Position numbers and translations under genes: made by a program
In this document: positions 27,257 to 36,008 of the stretch, one piece after another
How positions within the stretch are numbered: position 1 is the first letter of the stretch
How the letters are laid out: each line of letters begins with the position of its first letter
Assembly: GCA_900314555.1 (NCBI GenBank)
Contig: OMVQ01000101.1
Span: 1 to 62,844 of the forward strand
Length of the DNA: 62,844 nt
Direction: 5' to 3'
Origin: an uncultured Eubacteriales bacterium
GTDB taxonomy: Bacteria; Bacillota; Clostridia; Lachnospirales; Lachnospiraceae
The notes under the pieces: generated by a model
The model's database searches: none
Told to the model about the DNA's origin: nothing
What the model saw: the letters and a program-made list of their open reading frames with translations, nothing else

Positions 27257-28134
27257 TGTAAATAAATGAGCATTCTCAAAAATTCGAGTGGAACATTTTT
27301 AAGTTCATTATGCACTCTCATACAGTAAGATGCCTCCAACGGAAATGTTGCTTCATCTTCTACTGTTTCTATGGTTATTGCCGGCAGCAGGTATCTTTCC
27401 GAGAAGAAATTAACTGTATTTCCTCCGGACAGATTATCAGGGTTCTCTTCCTGTGGTGTATATAAAGAATAACCTGTAAGTTTAGATAAACGGCAGGCAA
27501 TATCAAACTGTTTTCTGTTATACTCATATACCATTGCACTTCTATAATAGAATATAGAATTTCCCCTTGAATGAAAATCTATCATTCCCATAAAATCATT
27601 TTGTTCGCACACCTTTATAAATGCCATTGTTTCAGGTTCGTTATCAGGAAGTCCCGAATTCTTGGTAAATGTAAAAGACTGCGACATAAAATTCCTGTTA
27701 ATATCCACGCCATCACCATTGAATTTATACTCTTTATATGGAATATTACAACGTCTGCAATTATTTCTTAGAATTTTATCATTAATTGCATAATATCCCT
27801 CCATGGCAATAGTGTAACCATCAGGATTCAATAAAGGAATAAAGTATAAAGCATATTTGTCTAATAATTTTTCTCCATAGGAATAATAACGATGCGAAAG
27901 TCGTTCTATTAAAGAAAGCATAACCGTAGGATTAATTATTTCCCTGCCATGAACTCCAGCCACAAATACAGGTCCTCTGTTTCCTTTACCTACTTTAACC
28001 ATAAATATTATCCTGTTATCGTTAGACGTTCCTATATGGGTAACTTTAATTAATTGAGGATATAATTTTGCGATATACAAAGACTTGTTTAATAGAGAAT
28101 TGTATGTATAAATATTGTCGAGATTGATAATCAT
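27253..28134 (-). CDS. M14-family zinc carboxypeptidase
   Basis: 293 aa. Zinc ligands are seen in GVHGRE (His62, Glu65) and DFHSRG (His188); NPDG (103-106), GVDINRNF (132-139) and the likely catalytic Glu256 in ITIETVED complete the M14 signature. Relatives cut gamma-D-glutamyl-meso-diaminopimelate or other peptides in cell-wall turnover or spores. No signal peptide is visible, so a cytosolic role (for example recycling of wall peptides) is likely. AAGG precedes the ATG. It lies downstream of the large palindrome 28178-28813. Confidence 0.85.
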   Translation of the reverse strand: MIINLDNIYTYNSLLNKSLYIAKLYPQLIKVTHIGTSNDNRIIFMVKVGKGNRGPVFVAGVHGREIINPTVMLSLIERLSHRYYSYGEKLLDKYALYFIPLLNPDGYTIAMEGYYAINDKILRNNCRRCNIPYKEYKFNGDGVDINRNFMSQSFTFTKNSGLPDNEPETMAFIKVCEQNDFMGMIDFHSRGNSIFYYRSAMVYEYNRKQFDIACRLSKLTGYSLYTPQEENPDNLSGGNTVNFFSERYLLPAITIETVEDEATFPLEASYCMRVHNELKNVPLEFLRMLIYLH

Positions 28135-28177
28135 ATAAAACCTTTTTTTGATATTATATGCCTTAGAAAATAAAAAA

Positions 28178-28813
28178 AGAAGTCGGGGATACAGATGTTG
28201 TACTTGTAATTCTTAGACGTTGTATATAAATGTAGTTACACTTCGCTCAGTGATAATAAATATATCATCTGTGTATAGCAAAACTGCGGGTATGTAGATT
28301 TAGAACTTATGTTTCAAATTGCTAATTTGTCGGTATTATCTTTCTTCTCTTTTGATTATTTATGTTCATTTAACAGCCAGAACACTTAAACAGGGTTGTC
28401 CGTCTGTAACATACACTTGATTTATGACGTATCGTGTGTGTGAGTTATATGCCGTCAGATGCAAAAAGTCGGTGCAGTAAATCACCGTTCAAGCGAAGCG
28501 CGTTTGATTTACTGCACCGTAATAGACTTTGCAGAGGGCGGCATTTACTCACACCCGATTAAGGAATATGAAAGTGTATGTTACATACGGACATTCCTGC
28601 TTAAGTGTCTGTCTGGTAAATGTACACAAAATATGAGAAGAAAGATAATGCCTGACAAATTTACGCAATTCTTACAAAAAGTTCTAATCTACATACCCGC
28701 AGTTTGATTACATCAGATGATATCAAATATTCTATGAGCGAAGCTTGGCTACATTTATATTACGGCTATCTGTAATAATTATATCCGGTACAACATCTGT
28801 ATCCTCGGCTTCT
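28178..28813. repeat. Family B quasi-palindrome, copy 1, about 636 bp
   Basis: The two halves are imperfect inverted copies around 28495/28496. Matching arms include GGATACAGATGTTGTAC (28187-28203 against 28788-28804), TATAAATGTAG with CTTCGCTCA further in, AACTGCGGGTATGTAGAT (28281-28298 against 28688-28705), and a core in which TGCAGTAAATCA and TGATTTACTGCA flank the apex. The outer right arm (28732-28813) is the 3' coding end of fthC. There is no credible gene in the 28135-28731 gap; the open frames there are by-products of the palindrome. The core matches copies at 55305 (opposite orientation) and 62515 (same orientation). Confidence 0.88.
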
Positions 28814-29304
28814 ATAATATTTTCTTCTATGACCTGAAAATCAAAACAGATTGCAGCTTTAAGCCCTAGATTATATTCAGATATGTATTTATCATAATAT
28901 CCTCCACCATAGCCGATTCTATTGCCTTTTGTATCAAATACTAATCCAGGCATTATAATAAGACTTTTTTCATCAGGATATATAATCGTATCTGTAACTG
29001 GTTCTAATATTCCGTAACTTCCAATGGATAACTCTGATTTATCTCTGATTACATAGAAGTCCATTTTATCTCCATTTACTCTTGGAACCGCCACCTTTAT
29101 TCCATTATCAATACAATAATCGATAATAGGAGACGTATCACATTCACTTCTATAACTTACAAATGTAAATACAGAGCTAACATCAGTAAAGTTAGCAATA
29201 TCTAACAGATTTTTAAATATATTGCTGCTCTTATATGCTTTTTCTTCATCTGTAAGACTATTTCTCTTAGCAGACATCATTTTTCTTAATTCACTTTTAT
29301 TCAT
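28732..29304 (-). CDS. fthC: 5-formyltetrahydrofolate cyclo-ligase
   Basis: 190 aa. It converts 5-formyl-THF to 5,10-methenyl-THF with ATP. The motif GYGGGYYDKY at 131-140 and the basic N-terminus KSELRKMMSAKRNSL identify the family. No good SD is seen; the gene starts 9 nt after the ynzC stop and may be translationally coupled. Its last ~25 codons (EDTDVVPDIIITDSRN onward) form one outer arm of the quasi-palindrome 28178-28813, so the mRNA end could fold onto an inverted copy about 550 nt downstream. Confidence 0.92.
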   Translation of the reverse strand: MNKSELRKMMSAKRNSLTDEEKAYKSSNIFKNLLDIANFTDVSSVFTFVSYRSECDTSPIIDYCIDNGIKVAVPRVNGDKMDFYVIRDKSELSIGSYGILEPVTDTIIYPDEKSLIIMPGLVFDTKGNRIGYGGGYYDKYISEYNLGLKAAICFDFQVIEENIIEAEDTDVVPDIIITDSRNINVAKLRS

Positions 29305-29313
29305 AAACTTTTA

Positions 29314-29514
29314 CTATTTCTTCTTTAAAGATGTTATAGAACCATCTTTCTCTACAATACGGATATTTTGTAACTGTCCTCTTAAGTTATTATGAACAAG
29401 TCTGATGTACTCGTCACGTAATTTCTTCTGTTCTGATTTCTCAGCAGGCGTAAGTTCTCTTGTCTTAGAAAGACGTGCTAATTCATTTATTCTGTCTAAT
29501 TTACTCTGTTCCAT
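29314..29514 (-). CDS. DUF896 (YnzC-like) small protein
   Basis: 66 aa, cytosolic. It matches the DUF896/YnzC family of short two-helix proteins: RINELARLSKTRELTPAEK then EQKKLRDEYIRLVHNNLRGQL. In Bacillus the relative YnzC is LexA-linked, but nothing here indicates SOS control. GGAGA lies about 10 nt before the ATG. It sits between the 412-aa unknown gene and fthC. Confidence 0.9.
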   Translation of the reverse strand: MEQSKLDRINELARLSKTRELTPAEKSEQKKLRDEYIRLVHNNLRGQLQNIRIVEKDGSITSLKKK

Positions 29515-29576
29515 TAATAAATCTTCTCCATTCTATACAACATTACTTCTTGTTCTATGATATTGGTTTCTATTAA

Positions 29577-29606
29577 GTTGGTGGCAAAATGCCTTTTGCC
29601 ACCAAC
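29577..29606. other. Perfect 13-bp hairpin upstream of ynzC
   Basis: GTTGGTGGCAAAA (29577-29589) and TTTTGCCACCAAC (29594-29606) form a perfect stem with a 4-nt loop. Neither strand shows a T-run after it, so it is not a standard terminator; on the minus strand it would lie in the 5' leader of ynzC-fthC, about 60 nt before the ynzC start. The rest of the 200-bp gap to the 412-aa gene shows no other structure I can support. Confidence 0.6.
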
Positions 29607-29714
29607 CTGATGCCCACGAATTGCCTCACAGCAAGTTGTTTCCACAATTCTGCAAATATTCTGAATTCATTGATTATACTACTCTCACATACTTATAATA
29701 CTCTGGTTTCAATA

Positions 29715-30953
29715 TCACTTAACAATTATATATAATGTATCATTATTAGTTATCAGGCTGTCTACATATTCGCTTTGTTCGTGTAATAATAATTCTCCTC
29801 CCGGAAAGCTTATGATATCGAAAAATGTTTTCTTTTTGCCAAATATCGTCTTATTTACTCCGGTAAATACAAGCAGATTATTGTATACCTCACATAACTT
29901 CGAGCCATTATTGTATTTAGGTTCAATCTTATTTGTATTAAGATTTAAGAATGATATTTCATTATCTTTTATTATGCAAATATATGGTTCATTATTAAGA
30001 ACATATGCTTTTGCAAGATTAGAAACACGTATAACGTCCTGATTAATACAGTTCTTTATCTCAGACGAAGTTAAATTATAGAACTTAACCTCTTCCTCCT
30101 TAGTCTCATTATTTACACAGGAATATATAACATAATCTCCCATTTTCTTAATATATGGAATTGTCTTGTTATGATAGGTCTGTTCAATAGTTTCAAGCGA
30201 AATACCTTTCTTACCTATTGCGAGGTCTGAAACCATCTGTCCGATATTTACAAAGCTTACAGCCTCTAAGCTGCACTCATCTTCTTCTAACAGGTTATAT
30301 CTGTTATCCTCTAACAGCGAATATCCTGTCTTGATTACACACTGGTTATCTGATACCGCAAGAATATCCATAATACCATTTAAGTTAAAGTTCTCATCGG
30401 CAATCATATACTCTGCTTCATCTTTGATATTATATAGTCTCTGGGTAAATCTAAAGAACCCTGAATAGGTTTTGGTTTTATTTAATACAAGATATTCGTT
30501 CTGTATAATAATGCAGTAATCATTTATAATAAATAATTTAAGCTTCTTTATCTCATTAAGCCCATAAAGATTCTCTGTGAAATTATATAAAGTTTCAGTC
30601 TCACCACTTGATATATTATATCTTAGAAGTAATATTTTTCCGACTTCTTTATATTTATCAGCTTCCGTATCATTTGTATAAATGTCTTTTGAAGTCTCTG
30701 TATCATCTTTTTCTACATTTGCAAAATATAAGTATTTAGGTTCTGTCGAAACATCGATAATTTCTCCAATGTTATATTTATCAATATTAGGTAGAACCTC
30801 AATTCGCTCATTTGTCTCTAAGTTAAGTAAGCTGTATCTAATTCCCTTAACCGATTCAAACTCGCCATCATATTCAGTTGTTTCAAGCACATAGTTATCA
30901 CTAAGATATTTACCAAAGTGCCATTCTGAATTCTGTAATATTTTTATTTCCAT
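29715..30953 (-). CDS. Hypothetical 412-aa protein in the proB-fthC locus
   Basis: I do not recognise this protein. It is 412 aa, acidic, with no signal peptide or membrane helix. It is made mostly of short beta-strand-like segments with repeated aromatic/charged patterns (YLYFANVEKDD, YVIYSCVNNE, EPYICIIKDNEISFLNLN), which suggests a beta-propeller-like or WD-like fold, though I see no clear repeat unit. AAAGGA precedes the ATG. It starts 13 nt after proB, at the position where proA often lies in related genomes, but has no similarity to a dehydrogenase. Confidence 0.75.
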   Translation of the reverse strand: MEIKILQNSEWHFGKYLSDNYVLETTEYDGEFESVKGIRYSLLNLETNERIEVLPNIDKYNIGEIIDVSTEPKYLYFANVEKDDTETSKDIYTNDTEADKYKEVGKILLLRYNISSGETETLYNFTENLYGLNEIKKLKLFIINDYCIIIQNEYLVLNKTKTYSGFFRFTQRLYNIKDEAEYMIADENFNLNGIMDILAVSDNQCVIKTGYSLLEDNRYNLLEEDECSLEAVSFVNIGQMVSDLAIGKKGISLETIEQTYHNKTIPYIKKMGDYVIYSCVNNETKEEEVKFYNLTSSEIKNCINQDVIRVSNLAKAYVLNNEPYICIIKDNEISFLNLNTNKIEPKYNNGSKLCEVYNNLLVFTGVNKTIFGKKKTFFDIISFPGGELLLHEQSEYVDSLITNNDTLYIIVK

Positions 30954-30966
30954 TAATAAAATCCTT

Positions 30967-31818
30967 TTATTCAGACAAATAGTCTATTATTTTAAAATCT
31001 TCTTTCTGATTAGAAGTAAATAAAGTTCCAACATTATTTCCTGCTAAAATCTGTTCAATAACCGAAACATTTTCGCCATTAGCGATAATCATATCTGCAC
31101 CTGACTCTGTTGCTATCTGTGCAGCTGCTAATTTAGCACTCATTCCACCTGTTCCGACATCACTTCCTGATGACTCTTTACCCATTGAGAACATTTTACT
31201 GTCTAAATTTGTAACGATTGGAATAAATTTTGCATCTTTATTCACATTTGGATCATCTGTAAACATTCCGTCTATATCAGATAATAATATAAGCATATCT
31301 GCATTTGTAAGTGCTGTAACTAAAGCAGATAATCTGTCGTTATCACCAAATACGATTTCATATGTTGAAACGGTATCATTCTCATTTACAACAGGAATAA
31401 CGCCTAATTTTAATAATTCTTCAAAAGTATTTCTTGCATTATATCTGCTCAAATCATCTAGCATTGTATATTTAGTCATAAGAATCTGTGCTGTTTTCTG
31501 GTTGTATTCAGAAAATAACTTCTGATACATCATCATAAGCTGCGCCTGTCCAATTGCTGCACATGCCTGTTTCTCTGAAAGTGTTAAGCTCTTACCTGAT
31601 AAACCTGTAGACTTTTTACCTACAGCTATCGCACCTGACGATACTAATATAACATCTTTGCCCTGATTCTTTATATCTGTAAGTATTCTTACTAATTTCT
31701 CAAGTTTATATAAATCAATCCCATTCGTCTCAGGATGTGTAAGTGATGACGAACCGATTTTAACAACAATTCTTTTTTTGTCTTTTAATTTATTTCTATA
31801 ACTATCTGATATTTCCAT
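30967..31818 (-). CDS. proB: Glutamate 5-kinase
   Basis: 283 aa, the amino-acid kinase domain only, without the C-terminal PUA domain of E. coli ProB. RIVVKIGSSSLTHPETNG, LVSSGAIAVGKK, VNENDTV, FGDNDRLSALV and GTGGMSAKLAAAQIA are clear. It phosphorylates glutamate for proline synthesis; lack of PUA is common in Clostridia. The next enzyme, ProA, is not encoded in this window. GGAGGA lies upstream of the ATG. Confidence 0.93.
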   Translation of the reverse strand: MEISDSYRNKLKDKKRIVVKIGSSSLTHPETNGIDLYKLEKLVRILTDIKNQGKDVILVSSGAIAVGKKSTGLSGKSLTLSEKQACAAIGQAQLMMMYQKLFSEYNQKTAQILMTKYTMLDDLSRYNARNTFEELLKLGVIPVVNENDTVSTYEIVFGDNDRLSALVTALTNADMLILLSDIDGMFTDDPNVNKDAKFIPIVTNLDSKMFSMGKESSGSDVGTGGMSAKLAAAQIATESGADMIIANGENVSVIEQILAGNNVGTLFTSNQKEDFKIIDYLSE

Positions 31819-31876
31819 TTCCGTTTAATCCTCCGAAGTGAAGTAAAATACATTCTTGTATTTTATACAAAAGTTA

Positions 31877-33472
31877 CTAATCTGTCAATGGAGCATATTT
31901 TTTAGATATTGACTCATAGACTTTTATACCGTCCATTGCCGCTGATGTAATACCTCCTGCATATCCTGCACCCTCTCCGCAGGGATATATACCTTTAATA
32001 TTACTTTCAAATGCTTCATCTCTTAATATTCTAAGCGGTGACGAGGTTCTGCTCTCCACTCCTGACATAACTGCATCATATCTGTTATAATTCTTTATCT
32101 TAGATGCGAAGAAGTCAATCCCCTGTATCAAAGATTCTGATATATATTCAGGAAAAATATTTCTCAGATTTGAAAATTCATATTTTCCTTTCATCTGTGG
32201 ATTAACATCACCAAGTCCTGTAGTCTTTATATTCTCTTTAAAATCTCCGAATAACTGAACGGGAATCTTACCTTTTCCCTCTATATATGCAGCTTTTTCT
32301 AAAACTCTCTGATATTCTATGCCTCCAAGAGGTGTCTTATCCTTAAAATCATCCGGTGTAATTGTAACAATCATTGCACTGTTCGCATTTTCACCGTCTC
32401 TCTTGCTGTAACTCATTCCGTTAACTGCTGTTGACTCTAATTCTGATGATGAATTAACCACATATCCACCCGGACACATACAGAATGAATATACACCTCT
32501 TCCACTTGGAAGATTGGTTGCAAGTCTGTAATCCGCAGCAGGTAATTTGTCACTAAATGCACCATATTGAGAATCATTAATCTGCTTTTGTTTATGCTCG
32601 ATTCTTACACCGATTGCAAATGCTTTGGGTTCCATAATTAACTTAGAATCATATAGCATCTTAAATGTATCTCTTGAACTGTGTCCTGTCGCAAGCACTA
32701 AGACTTCACATGGAATAGTCTCTTTACCATTCTTCGTTTCTATATCAATTGATTTTAATACATTATTCTCATAATTACATTTAGTAAATCTGGTACCAAA
32801 CATAAAACTTCCACCAAGACGAATAGTCTCTAAGCGGATATTTTTAACTACCTTTGATAATACATCAGTTCCGATATGTGGTTTATTAATATAGGTTATT
32901 TTCTCATCAGCGCCAAATTTCACGAATGTATCTAATACGAAATCATTTCTTTGAAATTTATCTTTAACCATTGTATTAAGTTTACCATCGGAAAATGTTC
33001 CTGCACCACCCTCACCGAACTGGACATTAGACTCCGGATTAAGAATACCTGTCTTAAAGAACTTTTCTACCGTTTTCTGTCTTTCATCTACATTTTCACC
33101 ACGTTCAATCACAAGTGGTTCATATCCGTTTATCGCTAACATATATGCACAAAATAATCCTGCCGGTCCTGAACCTACAATTACAGGTCTGTGATTTAAT
33201 TTCTTTTCTCCCGGCTTAATAAATTCATATTTTTCATTCTTAGTTAACATAATATTTTTATTGTTAACTTTAGAAATTATTTTCTTTTCATTACTGATTT
33301 CTACATCTACAGTATAGATATATTTGACATCTTCTTTTCTGGCATCAATCGATTTCTTTGCTATCTTATATTTAAAATTATCTTTATTCACCTTAAGAAT
33401 CTTACTTATCTGTTTAGATAAATCTTCTTCTGTATGATTTATCGGTAATTTAATTTGTGAAATTCTAATCAT
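31877..33472 (-). CDS. FAD-dependent dehydrogenase-like protein (COG2509 type)
   Basis: 531 aa. The N-terminal ~90 residues (MIRISQIKLPINH, then DARKEDVKYIYTVDVEI) form the domain typical of this uncharacterised group. The dinucleotide-binding GSGPAGLFCAYMLA and ERGENVDERQ follow, and a second FAD motif near the C-terminus reads GIYPCGEGAGYAGGI. The substrate is unknown. I chose the ATG at 33472 because homologues begin with this motif and AAAGGA lies 11 nt upstream; a GTG ten codons earlier overlaps the stop of the preceding gene. Confidence 0.83.
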   Translation of the reverse strand: MIRISQIKLPINHTEEDLSKQISKILKVNKDNFKYKIAKKSIDARKEDVKYIYTVDVEISNEKKIISKVNNKNIMLTKNEKYEFIKPGEKKLNHRPVIVGSGPAGLFCAYMLAINGYEPLVIERGENVDERQKTVEKFFKTGILNPESNVQFGEGGAGTFSDGKLNTMVKDKFQRNDFVLDTFVKFGADEKITYINKPHIGTDVLSKVVKNIRLETIRLGGSFMFGTRFTKCNYENNVLKSIDIETKNGKETIPCEVLVLATGHSSRDTFKMLYDSKLIMEPKAFAIGVRIEHKQKQINDSQYGAFSDKLPAADYRLATNLPSGRGVYSFCMCPGGYVVNSSSELESTAVNGMSYSKRDGENANSAMIVTITPDDFKDKTPLGGIEYQRVLEKAAYIEGKGKIPVQLFGDFKENIKTTGLGDVNPQMKGKYEFSNLRNIFPEYISESLIQGIDFFASKIKNYNRYDAVMSGVESRTSSPLRILRDEAFESNIKGIYPCGEGAGYAGGITSAAMDGIKVYESISKKYAPLTD

Positions 33473-33498
33473 TTTTCTGATAGTCCTTTCATACTTTT

Positions 33499-34761
33499 TC
33501 ACACTAATTTACAACTTTTCCCTGCAACATACCCTGTAGACCATGCCCATTGAAGATTATAGCCGCCGCATTTTCCGTCTACATTGATTGCTTCTCCTGT
33601 AAAATACAGGTTTTTAATATATTTAGATTCCATCGTATATGGATTAATACCATCTACATCTATTCCACCACAACATATCTGTGCCTTCGTAAAATCATTT
33701 GTTCCATTTATATTAAACTCAACATTCTTAAAGAACTTAAGCATATCTGTTAATTTCTCTTTAGATAAATTCTTATTAAATGGTTTAACCGCATTATCAA
33801 CATAATAAGAATACATATTAATTAACTCCATTGCAAGTTTGGAATTAAATATTCCCATTAAAATATCATATACTGACTTCTTTTCATAAGCAAACTGCAG
33901 ACACACCGCATTTACTAATTCATTGATATCATATTCAGGCAGAAAATCAATTAAAACTGTCGCTTTTCTATTATTCTCTAAGGCTCTTGATACCATGGCA
34001 GCTAACTGAAATATCACTATTCCTGATAATCCATAATTAGTAAGCTGTAATTCACCTGACTCGGTTGTAGTTCTATCATTATCTATGTAAAGAGCCGCAT
34101 TTATTTTACATCTTACCCCTGAGGTATTCTTAAAGAATTGTTTAATGGGCGGCTTATCTTTCTTAACTTCCATACCACATAATGCTGGCTTGTACTTTTC
34201 GATTGTATGATTATGTTCTGTTAGAAATTCTGCCATATTCTCACAGAAATCATCTTTAATTCCTGCTTTAGTTCCAGTTGCCAGAATTACTTTATCGCAA
34301 TAATAATTTTTACTTAACTTATCAGCTTCAGTTTCAATTATGAATCCTCCATCTTCTGCGATATGTATGTCAGTAACAATTGTATTATTAATGAATTTCA
34401 CACCTGCTAACCTGCATCTGCTAATTAACATATCAGAAACCGAAGCCGCCTGCATTGATGCCGGATACAGATATCCATTATTATTAGTTGCAAACAGCCC
34501 CATTTTCTCAAATGTATTTACTATATCCTTATTAGAAAATGCATTAAATACCTTTTCTATAAATTCATTATCAGCACAATTATATTTACCTGTAAGGCTG
34601 TCTAAATTGCTGAAGTTACATCTGCCATTTCCGGTAGACAGAATCTTTTTACCCATTTTATCATTTGCTTCAATGATGGTTACTGAATTATCTTCATTTG
34701 CAGCATTAATCGCAGCAAATAATCCCGATGCGCCACCACCGATTATTATAATATTATTCAT
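33499..34761 (-). CDS. BaiN/HI0933-family flavoprotein
   Basis: 420 aa. The FAD-binding GGGASGLFAAINAA starts at about residue 7, with GNGRCNFSN, LYPASMQAASV and the closing LYFTGEAINVDGKCGGYNLQ typical of the HI0933-like/BaiN family. Some members reduce bile-acid intermediates, but most have no known substrate and this one cannot be assigned. AGAGG precedes the ATG. The stop TGA overlaps the upstream GTG of the next flavoprotein frame; the two genes are probably co-transcribed. Confidence 0.85.
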   Translation of the reverse strand: MNNIIIIGGGASGLFAAINAANEDNSVTIIEANDKMGKKILSTGNGRCNFSNLDSLTGKYNCADNEFIEKVFNAFSNKDIVNTFEKMGLFATNNNGYLYPASMQAASVSDMLISRCRLAGVKFINNTIVTDIHIAEDGGFIIETEADKLSKNYYCDKVILATGTKAGIKDDFCENMAEFLTEHNHTIEKYKPALCGMEVKKDKPPIKQFFKNTSGVRCKINAALYIDNDRTTTESGELQLTNYGLSGIVIFQLAAMVSRALENNRKATVLIDFLPEYDINELVNAVCLQFAYEKKSVYDILMGIFNSKLAMELINMYSYYVDNAVKPFNKNLSKEKLTDMLKFFKNVEFNINGTNDFTKAQICCGGIDVDGINPYTMESKYIKNLYFTGEAINVDGKCGGYNLQWAWSTGYVAGKSCKLV

Positions 34762-34799
34762 TAACAGCCTCTTTTCTAAAATTTTATTTATAACTATAT

Positions 34800-34910
34800 C
34801 TATAATCTAATCTGTAGCTTTATCATAATTTAACATAATCTAACCTGTAATCTGATTATAATTTAAAACATAATTTAACTCATAATCTATTTATAATTTA
34901 AACTATAATC
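34800..34910. repeat. Degenerate AT-rich repeat between two genes
   Basis: Short units resembling ATAATTTAA and ATAATCT recur about five times each across 34800-34910, between the BofC-like gene and the flavoprotein. They are irregularly spaced and no stable stem is evident. This may be simple-sequence decay or several weak binding sites. Confidence 0.5.
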
Positions 34911-35540
34911 TTAACTGGTTATGCTTTCTAAATAATTATATAAATCATGGATTGTCTCTACATAGAAACCATCTTTTAATTCTTCTTTATATTGTTCTTC
35001 AATATTGCTCACATCAATTCCTGTATCAATGAATAATTTATCATGATTTGCGTTATAAATCATAATTATATTATTTTCACTAATTACAAAATAACTGTAA
35101 ATATTAGTCGGATTGCATACCGTCTTTCTGATGATAAGCGACTCTGGTGAGAATGCCACTAACTGCACATTCTGAAGTGTTTCATCTTTATTCTTAGCAA
35201 CGTAGGTTGTAAGATAATCTATAACCTGTTCTCTGGTAAGTCCGATATAATCAACAGGTATCTTCTCTTCCTTTTTAGTTAATTCATCTGTATCCGAGTT
35301 ATATTCTTCAATAATATATCTGGCACTGCTTAGAATCACACTGCTTTCACTATTATTAACCTCTGCATAATCATCAGTTTTGACTCCCGGATTACTTATC
35401 TGCGCCTCATCTTTCGTAATAAGATTATCTGATTTCATATTATTTATGGCATAATAATATCCCCCATAATATAACAGAACGAAAATCGAAACAATTGCAA
35501 TAAAATATACAATATATGAAATTTTCTTCAATGAAAACAT
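34911..35540 (-). CDS. Membrane-anchored protein, possibly BofC-like
   Basis: 209 aa. One membrane helix (about residues 5-27, ISYIVYFIAIVSIFVLLYYG) is followed by an extracytoplasmic part. Residues about 90-195 (EEKIPVDYIGLTREQVIDYL, VAFSPESLIIRKTV, YFVISENNIIMIYN) resemble the C-terminal BofC domain found in spore-former proteins and in forespore regulators; this is a weak assignment. The start is placed at the ATG at 35540, 4 nt after GGGGAG; an upstream ATG overlaps that SD. It follows cdd by 75 bp. Confidence 0.6.
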   Translation of the reverse strand: MFSLKKISYIVYFIAIVSIFVLLYYGGYYYAINNMKSDNLITKDEAQISNPGVKTDDYAEVNNSESSVILSSARYIIEEYNSDTDELTKKEEKIPVDYIGLTREQVIDYLTTYVAKNKDETLQNVQLVAFSPESLIIRKTVCNPTNIYSYFVISENNIIMIYNANHDKLFIDTGIDVSNIEEQYKEELKDGFYVETIHDLYNYLESITS

Positions 35541-35615
35541 ACTACTCCCCATTTCAGTGATTTATTTACATATATTGTTAACATATTTTATGAACTTTAT
35601 TCAGTTTTATAAATT

Positions 35616-36008
35616 TTATAAATCTTTAGTCAGGTTAAATGCATATGGAATCAACTCTTCAAGCGGATATTCTCTGATATTGCCATCAGAATCCTGCAAT
35701 ACCACATATCCGTCCTCCATAAATTCAGAAAGAAACTGTCTGCATATTCCACAAGGATATGTAAGGTTGTCCGATGAGGATACAATTGCAATCTTATCAA
35801 AAGATGTATAACCCTCTGATATAGCTTTTAATACTGCACATCTTTCAGCGCATATCGTTGCACCAAACGAAGCATTTTCAACATTACAACCTGTAAATAC
35901 TTCTCCGTCAGATGTTAAAACAGCCGCACCAACACTAAATTGTGAATATGGCGCATATGCATTTCCCATAGCCTTTTTTGCATAAGATATAAGAGTTTCA
36001 TTATCCAT
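35616..36008 (-). CDS. cdd: Cytidine deaminase
   Basis: 130 aa, the short tetrameric type. The catalytic CAER (Cys53, Glu55) and PCGICRQ (Cys86, Cys89) bind zinc; GCNVENASFG is the substrate loop. It deaminates cytidine and deoxycytidine in pyrimidine salvage. The ATG at 36008 has GGAGA just upstream; a 25-codon in-frame extension is encoded by the family A element and is rejected. The gene follows ybeY as in many Firmicutes (ybeY-dgkA-cdd), though dgkA is absent here. Confidence 0.95.
   Translation of the reverse strand: MDNETLISYAKKAMGNAYAPYSQFSVGAAVLTSDGEVFTGCNVENASFGATICAERCAVLKAISEGYTSFDKIAIVSSSDNLTYPCGICRQFLSEFMEDGYVVLQDSDGNIREYPLEELIPYAFNLTKDL

Noticed and set aside
28459..28707. 82-aa open frame in the 28-kb palindrome, and similar frames at 55465-55653, 62406-62765 and 62577-62762
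   Set aside because: They arise from the palindromic family B DNA, occur on both strands, and have no SD or recognisable protein features.
28178..28813. CRISPR array or retron for the repeat families
   Set aside because: No regularly spaced short repeats with unique spacers, no cas genes and no reverse transcriptase in the window.
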